Positions 21,604 through 31,580 of a DNA stretch of 64,000 bases are shown one piece after another. Under the pieces are notes generated by a model. It did no database searches, was not told the origin of the DNA, and was given only the letters and a program-made list of their open reading frames with translations. The stretch comes from Viridothelium virens (lineage: Eukaryota > Ascomycota > Dothideomycetes > Trypetheliales > Trypetheliaceae), in contig ML991784.1 in NCBI GenBank assembly GCA_010094025.1, positions 372,001-436,000 on the forward strand, read 5' to 3'. Both the position numbers and the translations under genes were made by a program. Within the stretch, counting starts at the first letter, position 1, and the number at the start of each line of letters is the position of its first letter.

Positions 21604-22451
21604 GTACATGACCAAAACCCTTGTTTGAGGTCCATTTTTGTCCGTTCGCAATGGAAAATGGAATGGTTTGATGTATAGTGCGAGGATCTGGTTTAAAACG
21701 TCTTCTACGCCGAGAGCAGCAGAGGGTGCTTGGCTGATTACTCCATTGAAAATTGATGACGGTCGGGTGTCAGAACTCAATGGGCACTGGCCTACAATGT
21801 CGCCGAAACATTAATTCGCCTAAGATATTTAGTTCTAGGAGGGTGAGCCCTTCCCTAGGTGAAGAGGTAGACATAGTAGTTTCAAACTATGAACCAGAAT
21901 CATCAGAACTGGGGAGACGCTAAAAAACAAAGTAGGGGATGAACTATCTTTAAAAGCTTAGTAGGCCGTGCTGTATTTTTCCCTCCGTATAGATAGGAGT
22001 AGACTTGACTCATTGCTTAATCTCGCTGAGGTGCTCCCCTATTCGAGACACAGTATAAGCGTCGTTGTTGCTAAGGCCGCCAGTGATCACTCACTACTGC
22101 TCACATTCTCGACCCGAGAGATCGTCACTTATTTATTCTCGTGAAGAAAACACGCTCAATGGAGCTACTCAACAGAATCTAATCACTAAATTGAGAAACA
22201 AGTGTGGTTCTAGGCAAACATATTCGTATTAGGTAGTTTCCACTTGGAATGTCACTTTGGATAATCTCTAATCCTGCTTTTCTATGCTGGACTCTCCAGC
22301 CCTCTCGAAAGCGCTCTTCGACGGAACAGACACATATAGACGACACGCAATCCACTCATAACCTTGCCGAGGCAGCATTCTTCTCTGCTACCATTATAAT
22401 TCTCACTGGCCACAGTTGTAGCACGACCCAGGTGCTAGACAATCAAAAGCC
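21604..22451. other. Intergenic, no gene seen
   Basis: About 850 bp between the pectate lyase stop and the next ATG. Only short open frames without motifs (21511-21780 antisense, 22249-22455). It presumably holds the lyase 3' UTR and the promoter of the one-TM gene. Confidence 0.45.
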
Positions 22452-23219
22452 ATGACCGATCAAGATAACAAAAGCGCAATTACTATCAACGCCAATGGCG
22501 AGTTAAGCCTGACTTCCAAGGACTGTGCCTATTTCAAAACAGTCGTTCAAGCGGTACGTGCACGCCTCCCAATTTCTCCCCTGTCTCGCTCACTCTAATA
22601 GTCTCAGGGTAAGGATATTTACATCACCCTCATCAACTGTAGTATCGTTACCATCAATGGACAAGAAATCCTCCTGGACCTGGTCAATAAGGTTGAGGCA
22701 AAGGGTTACCGCATCCACTTGCAGGCAGTACCAGGATTTCTAGCTCCAGAACCTGCTTCCCGCGCCAGACAAAGAAACGAAGCTAGGCCCGAAATCAAAG
22801 ATGGCAAAGAGGTGGAGGATAGTCTTCGGCGCTCCCCTCGTATCTGCTCCGATGACATTGCCCACAAGCGGAAATGGAGCACCACAGAACGTGGAATACT
22901 CGAGGACATATATCTCATTGCTACAGGTAGCGGACCCGACTCCATGACTCGCACGCACAGGTACGGCCAGGCTGGACCTGCGAACGATGAACGCACCTGG
23001 AGATTACTTCAGTGGTTCGACTGGAAGCGTATGGTTCTGGTCGTGACAGCATCTTTGTGCACCTTAATCGTTGGTGCGACTCTGTTACTTGCGATATGGC
23101 TTCATAAACAGCAGCATCTTTGGGAGATATTGTGGCGCACTGCCCGTGAGGTTGACTCCATCATAGAGCATTTTTACGACTGGGCATACGAGTTGTGCAG
23201 TCGGTTGACACCTTCGTAA
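22452..23219 (+). CDS. Hypothetical single-pass membrane protein
   Basis: Two exons, 22452-22553 and 22608-23219 (54-bp intron, GTACGT...CTCAG), encode 237 aa. No family recognised. The N-terminal ~75 residues (AITINANGELSLTSKD, then KDIYITLINCSIVTINGQE) look like a small beta-rich domain. A charged, Arg/Glu-rich linker follows. One strong membrane helix, RMVLVVTASLCTLIVGATLL, starts near residue 174 and is followed by a ~40-residue tail. There is no signal peptide, so the N-terminus is probably cytosolic. The only neighbours are the pectate lyase and the second MITE, which say little about its job. The splice closes the frame and removes an early stop, which supports a real gene. Confidence 0.6.
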
Positions 23220-23654
23220 AGTGGCTGCCAGGAAGTCTGTTGGGTGGAAAGCAACGTATAGATGAGATGTTGGCAAGTGTTGGAACTTGGAATGCTGTGG
23301 GGGCAGTAGGAGAAATCTGCGAGATGACCGAATGTGAAAAAGATGCAAAAGTGATGTTGCACCAAGCAAGAGAGCATTTGCTTCATGTTCAATACAATGG
23401 GTATGTCGGACGACATCAAATTACAGGTTCACTCCTGTTAGTGTATATAGGCTCGCTAACGCCAAAATATTGGAATTGCCACCCGTTCTTCTCTATATGT
23501 GGAACGCGAACATCAATAAACTTGACCAGACTACTATTACTTCGCCCTAAGTCCTTTAGGTCCAAAGAGGAATTGATTGGGAGTGGAGAAAGCAACGGCA
23601 ATGGAGTAAAGACTCTGAGTAGCTCCTTCGTCTTTCACGCATGAAGGAAAACTG

Positions 23655-23835
23655 CCTTACCGCGGAGGGGGCTTTCCTCAACTGGTAATCAATACAACGT
23701 TACCTCAATTTTACTGTTATGACCATGTTGACCCATATTAAGGCGGCGTGAACAGGGGCCAACAAGGTCATAATAGTAAAGATGAAATAACATTGTATTG
23801 ATTACCAATTGAGGAACCCCCCAATCGTGGCAAGG
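23655..23835. mobile_element. Foldback MITE, copy 2 (181 bp, diverged)
   Basis: Same family and exactly the same length as the copy at 19979-20159. It shares the CCTCAACTGGTAAT block, TATGACCATGTTG and the inverted right arm. Terminal arms start CCTTACCGCGG (left) and, read inward from the right, CCTTGCCACGA, so the arms have diverged from each other and from copy 1. The right flank keeps TA (23836-23837); the left flank is now TG. It lies about 365 bp beyond the xanthine dehydrogenase stop. No transposase is encoded. It appears clearly older than copy 1. Confidence 0.85.
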
Positions 23836-24200
23836 TAGGGATGTCTGACAAGCAATCTTTACGAAGCGCACACGACGCAAGGACGAGAAAGTCTTTGTAC
23901 CAACTTTTGTCAAGTTCCCTGTGGGGCTTTTGCTCATCATTTCTGATACCATATTGATAAGTACCTCGAACATGTTGAGGTCGAAATTATGATCCTCGCC
24001 ATGTCAACAAGCCTTGTTAGTACCAACTTCTCTTATTCCAACCCGTTGGTGGGGAACAATTCAAGCGTTGCGTGGTTACGTTGAAACAATCATAATCAAA
24101 TACTGCTATGTCAGAATGCCGCTATCCTTTACGGAGGCTCCGGTCCGGTGGTTAACAAGCAACACCTATTTCCGGCGAATACGAAGCGGGAGCGAAGCAC

Positions 24201-27200
24201 TTAAATGCTAATGAAAAAGCTCTTCTCACCTTCTCTCGGCTCCACCTTTGCCCTTTCTAAGATTGGGTCCGCACAACTCGTTCGAATCCTCTCAACTGTT
24301 GCAGGACTTGCCAAACTCAAGACTCGTTGCTCTCCCCATTCCTTTCTCGCCGCCTTCAATGCGTCCCGAATCGCAAAGAACACAGCACTACCCATAAAAA
24401 GTGGCGGCTCGCCTACCCCTCTTGAACGCTGAATTGTGCGCAAGTGCTCCCACTCGACATCCTTGAGCAGACTGACGTTGAACTCTTGTGGAATGTCTCG
24501 GAACCCAGGAATCTTGTAGGTCCCTGGACCGCGCGTAAAGATCTGCCCAGTGGCCCGGGACCACAGCGACTCCTCAAGCGTGAAGAGGCCCATGCCCTGC
24601 ACAAATGCGCCCTCGATCTGCCCGTAGTCGATAGCCGGGTTGATGCTCCTCCCAACATCCATCTTGATATCGGCCCGTAGGCAGGTCCAGTCACCTGTGA
24701 GCGTGTCAATCTCGACACTGGCAGCCGTCACGCCCTGTGTAAAGTAGTAGTACATCTGTCCCGTGTTCGGGCCCCAGACGTAGCCGATGTCCGGCGTCTT
24801 GTAGAACCCGTTGGCACTTAGATTCACGCGGTCGAAGTAGGCAGCGTGGGCGAGGTCCTTCATTGTGGCAGAGTGACCGAGTTTCTCCCGATACGGCGCC
24901 AAGCGCTCGTTAAGCTGAGCGCACGCGTTCCAGATGGCGTAGCCGTTGAGGTCTGACGACGCAGAAGCAGCGGTAGAAGAGGCGTTGGCAACGGTGTTGG
25001 TAGCAGTCTCAGATATGAAGACATTTTCCTGGGGTACCCCCAGCGCTTCGGCCGCAATCATGGTCATTTTTGTGTGGAGGCCTTGGCCCATTTCTGTGCC
25101 GCCGTGGGCTACGAGAACGGAGCCATCGTGGTAGATGTGTACCAGGGCACCGGCCTGGTTGAGGAACAATGCGGTAAACGAAATGCCGAATTTGGTGGGG
25201 ATGAGAGCAAGGCCGCGTTTGTTCCATCTGTGGGTAGCGTTGAATTCATCAATTTCCTTGCGTCGCTGCCAGTATGAGGATTCGTCTTGAACTTGTTTAT
25301 ACATTAGAGGCACAAACCAATCTTTGAGCTCTTGGTTGAAATGGGTGCTCTCATGTGGCTTGTACATGTTTACCTCGCGGAGCTTCTCGACAGGGATGTT
25401 GAGGTGATCAGCGACTTCACTCATGTAGCTCTCAGCAATGAACATTCCTTGTGGACCTCCGAAGCCACGAAATGCTGTGTTTGATACAGTATTAGTCTTA
25501 GCAACGCGTCCGCGGACGTTGATATTATCGAAGTGGTAAACACCATCGATATGCGAGAGAGCTCGATCAACCACAGCTCCACTGAGGTCTTGACTCCAAC
25601 CACCATTGGCAAAGACCTCTGCATCAAGTGCCTGTAATTTTCCGTCGCCATTGACAGCAACTTTCCATCTTGCAAGGAATGGATGTCGTTGACCCGAAGT
25701 CAAAATATCTTCATCCCGATTAAGCATGCAGCGAACAGGCCTGGCAGTTTTGCGAGCAGCTACTGCACAAATAACAGCAAGCTGAATGGAGCGTGTCTCT
25801 TTGCCGCCAAAACCTCCGCCTAATCGTTTCACTCGCGAGACAATTTTGTTTGCAGCTACACCAGTCGCCGCCGCGACATAACTTTGTGTCTCGGAGGGAT
25901 TCTGAGTGCTGCTGAAAACCTCCATAGCTCCGTCTTCTGGTTTTGGCACAACCACGCACGCCTGCGTTTCCAAATAAAAGTGCTCTTGGCCTCCAATTCT
26001 GGTAACGCCATTGAACACGTGGTCTGCATGTGCAAATGCATCTTCGGGATCTCCTTTCTTTAAATAGCGGTAGTGATCAAAATAGCTTTCTTTTAGTATG
26101 GCCTCCTCAATGGTGTAAATTGCTGGGAGATCTTCATATTCGACTTTGACAGCTTTGGCGGCAGCTTCCGCATGTTTTGCTGAATCAGCGAGAACCATAC
26201 CAATCGGCTGACCAGCTGTGAAAACTTCGTCAACGGCAAAGAATACTTCATCGCAAACTGGAGCGCCCCACCAATTGGCCTCCGGAGTGGAGAAGTCACG
26301 ATGATCGATCCAGTCAACGACACCAGGAAGGTTTGTAGCAGGAGAGAAATCCACGTCGAGGATCTTGGCATGTGCCTTGGTCGACAGGACGAGGCAGCCA
26401 TAGAGTTCATTCTTTTGCGACGGGATATCATCCGTATACTGAGCTTCGCCAGTACACTGTTTCAAGGCCGCCACATGGGGCTGCTCTTTACCAATGATTT
26501 TCTTCTCGTACTTTTCTCCGACTTTGTGATCTTTCTCGCCAAATGAGATTGCTCGCTCAATTGTGCCAATAGCTTGTTCATCAAGCTCGGAGTGTTTTGT
26601 TTGCAGCTGGGATAGTACCTCGTGGTAAAACTTGTAGAAGAATCCAAGGGCCAGGGACTTGCGGTAGGTTGCCATTGCTCCGGGAACACCGAATCTGAGC
26701 TCGAATTCTTCTTCCAAAGTAACCATAATCCCTTCAAGGGTTTTAGGGTCAGTCCAGTCTTTTCCTTGGAGGTACTGCATGGCCCTCTTAGCCGCCACAG
26801 TGGTTGGAGCCATGCCACCATACACCAGGCTCGAATTCTCTACAATATTCGCTGCATTCAAAGAGACACGAAGGGCCGCATTGGTGATAGCAATGTCATC
26901 ATCCTTTCGTTTAGCTTGCTTATAAGCTCGGAGAAACTCGCCTTTCTTCTTCGCGACGGGTATCCGCAAGCTAATAATGACAGCGTCTGCAGGCAAAGCG
27001 GTCACGCGGTAGCCTCGGAAGAATTCAGACATGGCGATTTCAGTAGTCCTTTCTAACGACCTAGCAATGAGGGTAGAGTTCGCGGCGACAAAGACGGGAT
27101 TGAGGTCCGAAATGGGAGACGCAGTTGCAAGGTTTCCAGCGGGAGTGCCAACATTCCGAATCTGCCGTCCAGCAAAGTAACGGATTTGTTTTTTTATCGC

Positions 27201-28387
27201 GGCGAATGGCTGACCCTGTATGTCGCCGTACCGTTCGACAGCTTCGTCGCAAATTTGTTCCAAATCTGTGAGGCAGACATTGCCACCGAGTTCCAAATGA
27301 TCCTCGTGGAAAGAATAATGGCGAAGCTCAGGAATGTCTCCGACATAGACGGAGGCTGTGTACTGCATGTCCTTGAATTTGACCTCAATTTGGGTTTCAG
27401 TACTCCCTCCAATTATTTTGGCAGAAGGGTATACGCTTTTGATCTCTAGCAGTTGTTCTAGTGTGACGGGTCTGAACCACCTCTTGCGCTTGTTACCAAA
27501 GGCAAGCGGCTTGAAGTCATGTTTCCGCAATTGCGGTGGAAATATGAGCTCAGTATCTGGCTTGTACTCGATGAAACCTGGAGGCGTGAACTTCTTAGTA
27601 GGCTTCGAAATTCGGTTACTACCGTCAACGCTGTTACCACAAGAGCTATTCGAGCTTCCATTGATGCTGGCGTTCTCCATGCAGCAGCCAGTCCCATCAT
27701 TCACGGTCGATTTGGCACAAGCTTTTTGTGCACTAAAAGTTTGTGCCGCATCAAGAAGGGGTCGGTATCCGGTGCATCTGCATAAATTTCCATCGAATGC
27801 CTCCTCAACCTCTAGCTCGGAAGGAGTGCCATGGTTTCGAAGAAGCGCGTACAAACTCTGCGGAGATATATAAGTGAGTGTAGCGGATCTATGAAAGACT
27901 CACTTACCATGACTATCCCAGGAGTACAGAATCCGCATTGGCTACCATTACTTTTTGCGATTCGCTCCTGGGCTGGATGTGGTCCTTTCACAGACCCGAT
28001 GCCTTCAACAGTAATGACATGCTTGCCATCGACGCTCACAAGGGGTGCCAGACATGCATTAACAGAAGCGTGGTAGATTTTCGCCGTGGTGGGGTTGTAT
28101 TGCGAAACGACCTTCTGGCTTTAGTACTGGAATGATTATTGTTGGCATCTCATGAAACATACGACCGTACATGCTCCACAACCCCCTTCAGCACATCCCA
28201 GTTTAGTTCCTGTGAGACCAATGCCGCGTAAATACTCTAGCAATGTTACTTCGGGATCAGCATCATCTAGCACAACTTTGGAACCGTTGAGGTAGAATCT
28301 GATAGTGTCATCATATGGTTCGGTTAACAATGCGAGAGATCTTGAGGCGGAACTTGAAACCGCAGGTTCGACAAGCCCAGGAGCCAT
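24201..28387 (-). CDS. hxA: Xanthine dehydrogenase (purine hydroxylase I, HxA type)
   Basis: Exons 28387-28163, 28111-27908 and 27857-24201 give 1,361 aa. A cytosolic molybdo-flavoenzyme oxidising hypoxanthine and xanthine to uric acid in purine use as nitrogen source. Domains in order: plant-type 2Fe-2S ([11 protein letters not shown]), second 2Fe-2S ([11 protein letters not shown] and [10 protein letters not shown]), FAD domain ([28 protein letters not shown]), CO-dehydrogenase-like linker, then the Moco domain with [38 protein letters not shown] and the catalytic Glu in RGVGEPPLF near residue 1290. Introns of 51 and 50 bp separate the first two exons. Intron 1 ends in a tandem acceptor (CAGAAG); the downstream AAG restores the family sequence ACTVVVSQ. 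A UaY-type site lies 284 bp upstream. The paralogous nicotinate hydroxylase HxnS is the main alternative and is less likely given the UaY site. Confidence 0.93.
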
Positions 28388-28971
28388 ATTGCTAAGGAAA
28401 GTTCACCTGTGTGCCTTACTCTATCCTAGATGGACGATCCGCTCAAGGAGGCAGATATGAGGAGAAAGCATGTCCAGGGAGGCGTCGAGAACTGGAATGA
28501 AGGCACCTGGCGATGATCAATTTATCCTATCAAGGAAAACGGTGGGTAGAAAAGAATGTCAAGGCGTGAATCGACCGGTCGAGGTCAGCACCATTGTCGT
28601 AGAACTCAAATTTAAGTCACCAATCAGAGCTGGAGTGGGGTTAACTCCGCTTCTAGTTCTGAATCGAAGCTCGGCCAACTCCGATGCCTAAGATCTCCAG
28701 CAGTAACGTACGTAGCTCTCTTAGCGGCAAACTACGAGAAATATTTCCGGGACCACTACCACCTGATGCGAACGCAACGTCATAATCTACAGTCGACTCA
28801 TCGATGGAACTGGCTATGACAAACGGGGTATGTTAAATCTTGACACAAACTGAAACCTGCGTACCTCTTATCTACCGTACCACGAGGTTTTGCACCATGT
28901 AATACAAAGGCCCATACCTCATCCTCACATTTCAATGCTCGGCTCCCCGAACTCAGGACTTGTTCCGCCCC
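28388..28971. promoter_or_regulatory. hxA promoter / downstream flank of the next gene
   Basis: A 584-bp spacer upstream of hxA. Besides the TCGG-N6-CCGA site it contains GATA words in the form bound by AreA-type factors (HGATAR): CTATCA at 28527-28532 and TTATCT at 28868-28873, both on the complementary strand. That combination is what nitrogen-repressible, uric-acid-inducible purine genes use. The GATA words alone are weak evidence. Confidence 0.5.
28671..28684. promoter_or_regulatory. Perfect UaY-type binding site (TCGG-N6-CCGA)
   Basis: TCGG CCAACT CCGA, an inverted repeat with six-base spacing. This is the recognition form of the PPR1-like Zn2Cys6 activator UaY, which induces purine-catabolic genes including hxA in Aspergillus nidulans. 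It is centred about 290 bp before the hxA ATG. Both half sites are exact. Confidence 0.7.
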
Positions 28972-29894
28972 TTATTGGGCCGCTGGTGCAGCCTGTCCAC
29001 TTTGTTGACCTTGCCTCAACGGCCTGTCGGGACCCATGCGCCTGCTCATGAAGCTCCGACTGAAGAAGCTAATAGCAATCATGAACGCCCAGCTAGGTAC
29101 CATAGCCACATAGAAGATAAGCCAACCCAGGTAAATGTTCAGTCCCTGCTGCGCAAGAAAACTATCAAAGGGGTGAAAATAGCCTTCATAAGGTTCGGTG
29201 TCCTTGTATGTACCCTTCCCGGATGCTGCTATCTCCCATATATCGGATGCGACAACAGAGGTTCGATTGAGTCCAATGAAGCGGACAGTGGTAGATGGGG
29301 TGGATTGATCAGGCAATGGCCGTGGAAGGAAAGCGTGAACGACCATTGGAGGGCCTATAGCCCATGCATTACACAGGACGGGAGACGTCTCACAGTTGAG
29401 AGCGCCAAGGTGAGGCGCTTTGGGCGTGCTGCTGAGGAGTGCAGTCGATTCCTACAAGTAGGTGTAAGTGGGCTTCAAAGGCTCAATAAGTCGGCGCAAC
29501 CCAAGGCGCAGGGGGAACACGGATCGCAGTGCTCCATATGAAATGGGTAGCTTACATTCCAAGCTTTGTCTGCCTGAGCGCATAGGCCATAGCACGTTTT
29601 GTTTGCACCTGTCACGTAAATCATCCATTCTTCCGGTTCATTGCTCTTTGCGCTGATGCTGGGCTTCAAGACGTCTTTCCAGTTGTCCAACGCGATAGGC
29701 ACCACGGATACCTCTGCGACCTTTGATGCACCTACATCAATCGGATTCGTGACCACTGGAGGGACGGCAGATTGCACATAAGACTGAGCCCTGCCAAACC
29801 AGCCTCTGACCTGATCTAGCAGAGGCACCTGATCTTGCGCAGCCGCAAGTGCGGAAAGAATGAGAAGTACGATTGATTGAACGGCAAGCATCAT
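28972..29894 (-). CDS. Secretory-pathway thioredoxin-like membrane protein
   Basis: Two exons, 29894-29556 and 29451-28972 (104-bp intron), give 272 aa. A signal peptide (MLAVQSIVLLILSALAAAQ) leads into a luminal domain with WMIYVTGANKTCYGLCAQAD, the joined segment KAWNESTALLSS, then APHLGALNCETSPVLCNAWAIGPP, a thioredoxin-fold-like pattern with paired cysteines but no classical CxxC. One membrane helix follows (IYLGWLIFYVAMVPSWAFMI) and then a basic, Gln-rich cytosolic tail. The layout resembles a conserved fungal family of unknown function, probably ER or Golgi. A + strand open frame of 193 codons (28960-29541) overlaps antisense but is not supported. Thioredoxin similarity is my inference from layout. 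Confidence 0.7.
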
Positions 29895-30563
29895 TGCGGT
29901 TGCGCGAGATGAGGCTATTCAGCTCCTCAGTAGTCTCGTTGTTGGCGAAGTGATAATGGGATGGGAAAGAGAATCGGAGCCTGAGCATGGGTGACAGGGC
30001 GGGTCGGAGATGAGGCGCACCAGCCCCAGCTCCAACCTATAGCACGCCTGGCCCAAGCTCTCACCCGCCGCTTGACCAAGGAGGTTTATGCTATGTTCAT
30101 TATGCTGAGTAGGATAACATGAATTTGTCCATTTTGACGAAATGCGTTGTGCCATACATGTACCTACATCTATCGAATGCACTTTGAAGTAGGATTTGTG
30201 TGCATCCTCGAGCCTATCTACGCTTAACGAAGCCATACTTTTCCTTAGGGACATTGGGTAGTCTTCCACCCTTTCCACTTCACCCTTTCTACCCTTTCTG
30301 TGCGAGTCGAAGCCTTCTTGGATCAATTCCGACCTCATCGATCGATGTGATTGCCCAGCAAACCTGACTCTACCGGCCTCTCATATCCGTGCGATCTCCC
30401 TTGAACCTAGCGCTTGACGAGCTGAAGAGCTCGGCAGGAGGCTTCTTAAATTCCGAGAGCCCGTGCAAGTTGGTTGACCATCTTGCTCGAAATCTGTCCA
30501 AGGGGATCTGTAAGAGATAATCGCTTTTCGCGGTCAGCAAGCCGACCGCAAACGAGCGCTTAT
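29895..30563. other. Intergenic between two minus-strand genes
   Basis: About 670 bp with no supported gene. A 139-codon antisense-style frame (29919-30338) has no motif. A hairpin-capable inverted repeat GCGGTC...GACCGC lies around 30526-30550, close to the NKP2 stop and possibly in its 3' UTR. Confidence 0.4.
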
Positions 30564-31259
30564 CTATCCTGCAGATGAATTTTTCGATGTCTCGCCGTAG
30601 GCTTGAGCCCCATTGTCGATATCCCGGCAGACTTCTTGTAGTCTTATAAGACTTTCGAGTGCCTCTTGGTTCAAATTGTCCGTATTTGGGGTGCTACTTG
30701 ATCCATCAAAGCCCCGGTATCCAAGTGCGCTCAGGTCGTCAATCGTTGATCTTGCATTGCCAAGTAATGAACCAGCCTCTGCTTCCATCTCCGCGATCTC
30801 GACTTCTAGCTCCTTGCAAGCATTTGCTATAGCGTGCTGTATGGTACGGATACTATGTGGTTTTGCCTGAGGGAGGTCTGAACGATCGCCAAAGAGCTAC
30901 GGCGTAATTAGACTTGGAAGCATTGATACACTCCTCTGAGCACTTGCCGTGACCTCCATGGCAGTGTCCCTCGCATCAAAACCGTCCATCTTGTGACCTT
31001 GACTCTCTGCTTTCCTGGTTCGCATAATATCCCTCTTCATCTTATCTCCACGTCTGACCTCAAGCTCAATATTGTGTTGAACGTCATCAGCATCGATAGC
31101 TCGCTGGTGTTGAAGTTCCCTGTAAAGCTGCCCAACTTCGGGAGAGTCCTTCTTGGTGTCTGGGAAGAGGTCTGCGAATTCCTCATTGGTAACAGCTGAA
31201 GAGAGTGTTGCAGCGGAGAGCAAGAAATTGCTGAGTATGGATGATTCGGTGGGCGGCAT
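30564..31259 (-). CDS. nkp2: Kinetochore protein of the Cnl2/NKP2 family
   Basis: Inner-kinetochore (CCAN/COMA-associated) subunit. The best model has exons 31259-30948 and 30896-30564 (214 aa) joined over a 51-bp GC-AG intron (ACG|GCAAGT...GCCGTAG). Seen: the family start ILSNFLLSAATLSSAVTNEEF with FADLFP, LYRELQHQRAIDADDVQHNI, and a charged coiled-coil helix. After splicing come LFGDRSDLPQAKPHSIRTI and a second helical region (KELEVEIAEMEAEAGSLL). A GT donor nearer the acceptor would need a 33-nt intron, too short to be likely. A GT donor further upstream (57-bp intron) also keeps frame and would remove two residues, Val-Thr. The gene is divergent from EAF3 and has an ACGCGT box about 93 bp upstream. 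Confidence 0.83.
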
Positions 31260-31580
31260 GCTCTTGACTGTGTTTAGGGCTGGCGCATGAGGTTCGCTTT
31301 CATGGCCAAAGATAAATAGAGTAGAGTACCTGTCGGGAGCTGCGGGGGAAAACGCGTAGGAAACAATTGCAAGAAAAACGAGCGACGCGCGCTGGCACGA
31401 GCTTCACACATGGATCGTACCGATGGTAGTATTCACTTCTGGTCCACACTCTCATTATTCTCACATGTAGGAGTAGCACGTGCAGCACTTCAGACCTGTT
31501 TTATTCCCTTCAAGCCCTCTTCATTTCTGTGCACGACTTCACGGTCGTACACTTTACCCAAACTTCGCTGATCCGCTACC
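31260..31580. promoter_or_regulatory. Divergent promoter nkp2 / eaf3
   Basis: A 321-bp spacer between two start codons. It contains ACGCGT at 31352-31357, an MBF-type cell-cycle word, followed by GC-rich repeats of the ACGCGCGC type. Both genes act in the nucleus (kinetochore and chromatin), so shared control is plausible but unproven. Confidence 0.4.

Noticed and set aside
27358-27873. 171-codon plus-strand ORF over the xanthine dehydrogenase gene
   Set aside because: Antisense shadow of the conserved hxA frame; no motif of its own and an ordinary by-product of codon usage.
28960-29541. 193-codon plus-strand ORF
   Set aside because: Lies antisense to the spliced thioredoxin-like gene, which has a signal peptide, TM helix and frame-closing intron; the plus frame has no motif.
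30897-30929. 33-nt GT-AG intron option in NKP2
   Set aside because: Shorter than functional fungal introns; the GC-AG donor at 30947 gives a normal 51-nt intron in frame.
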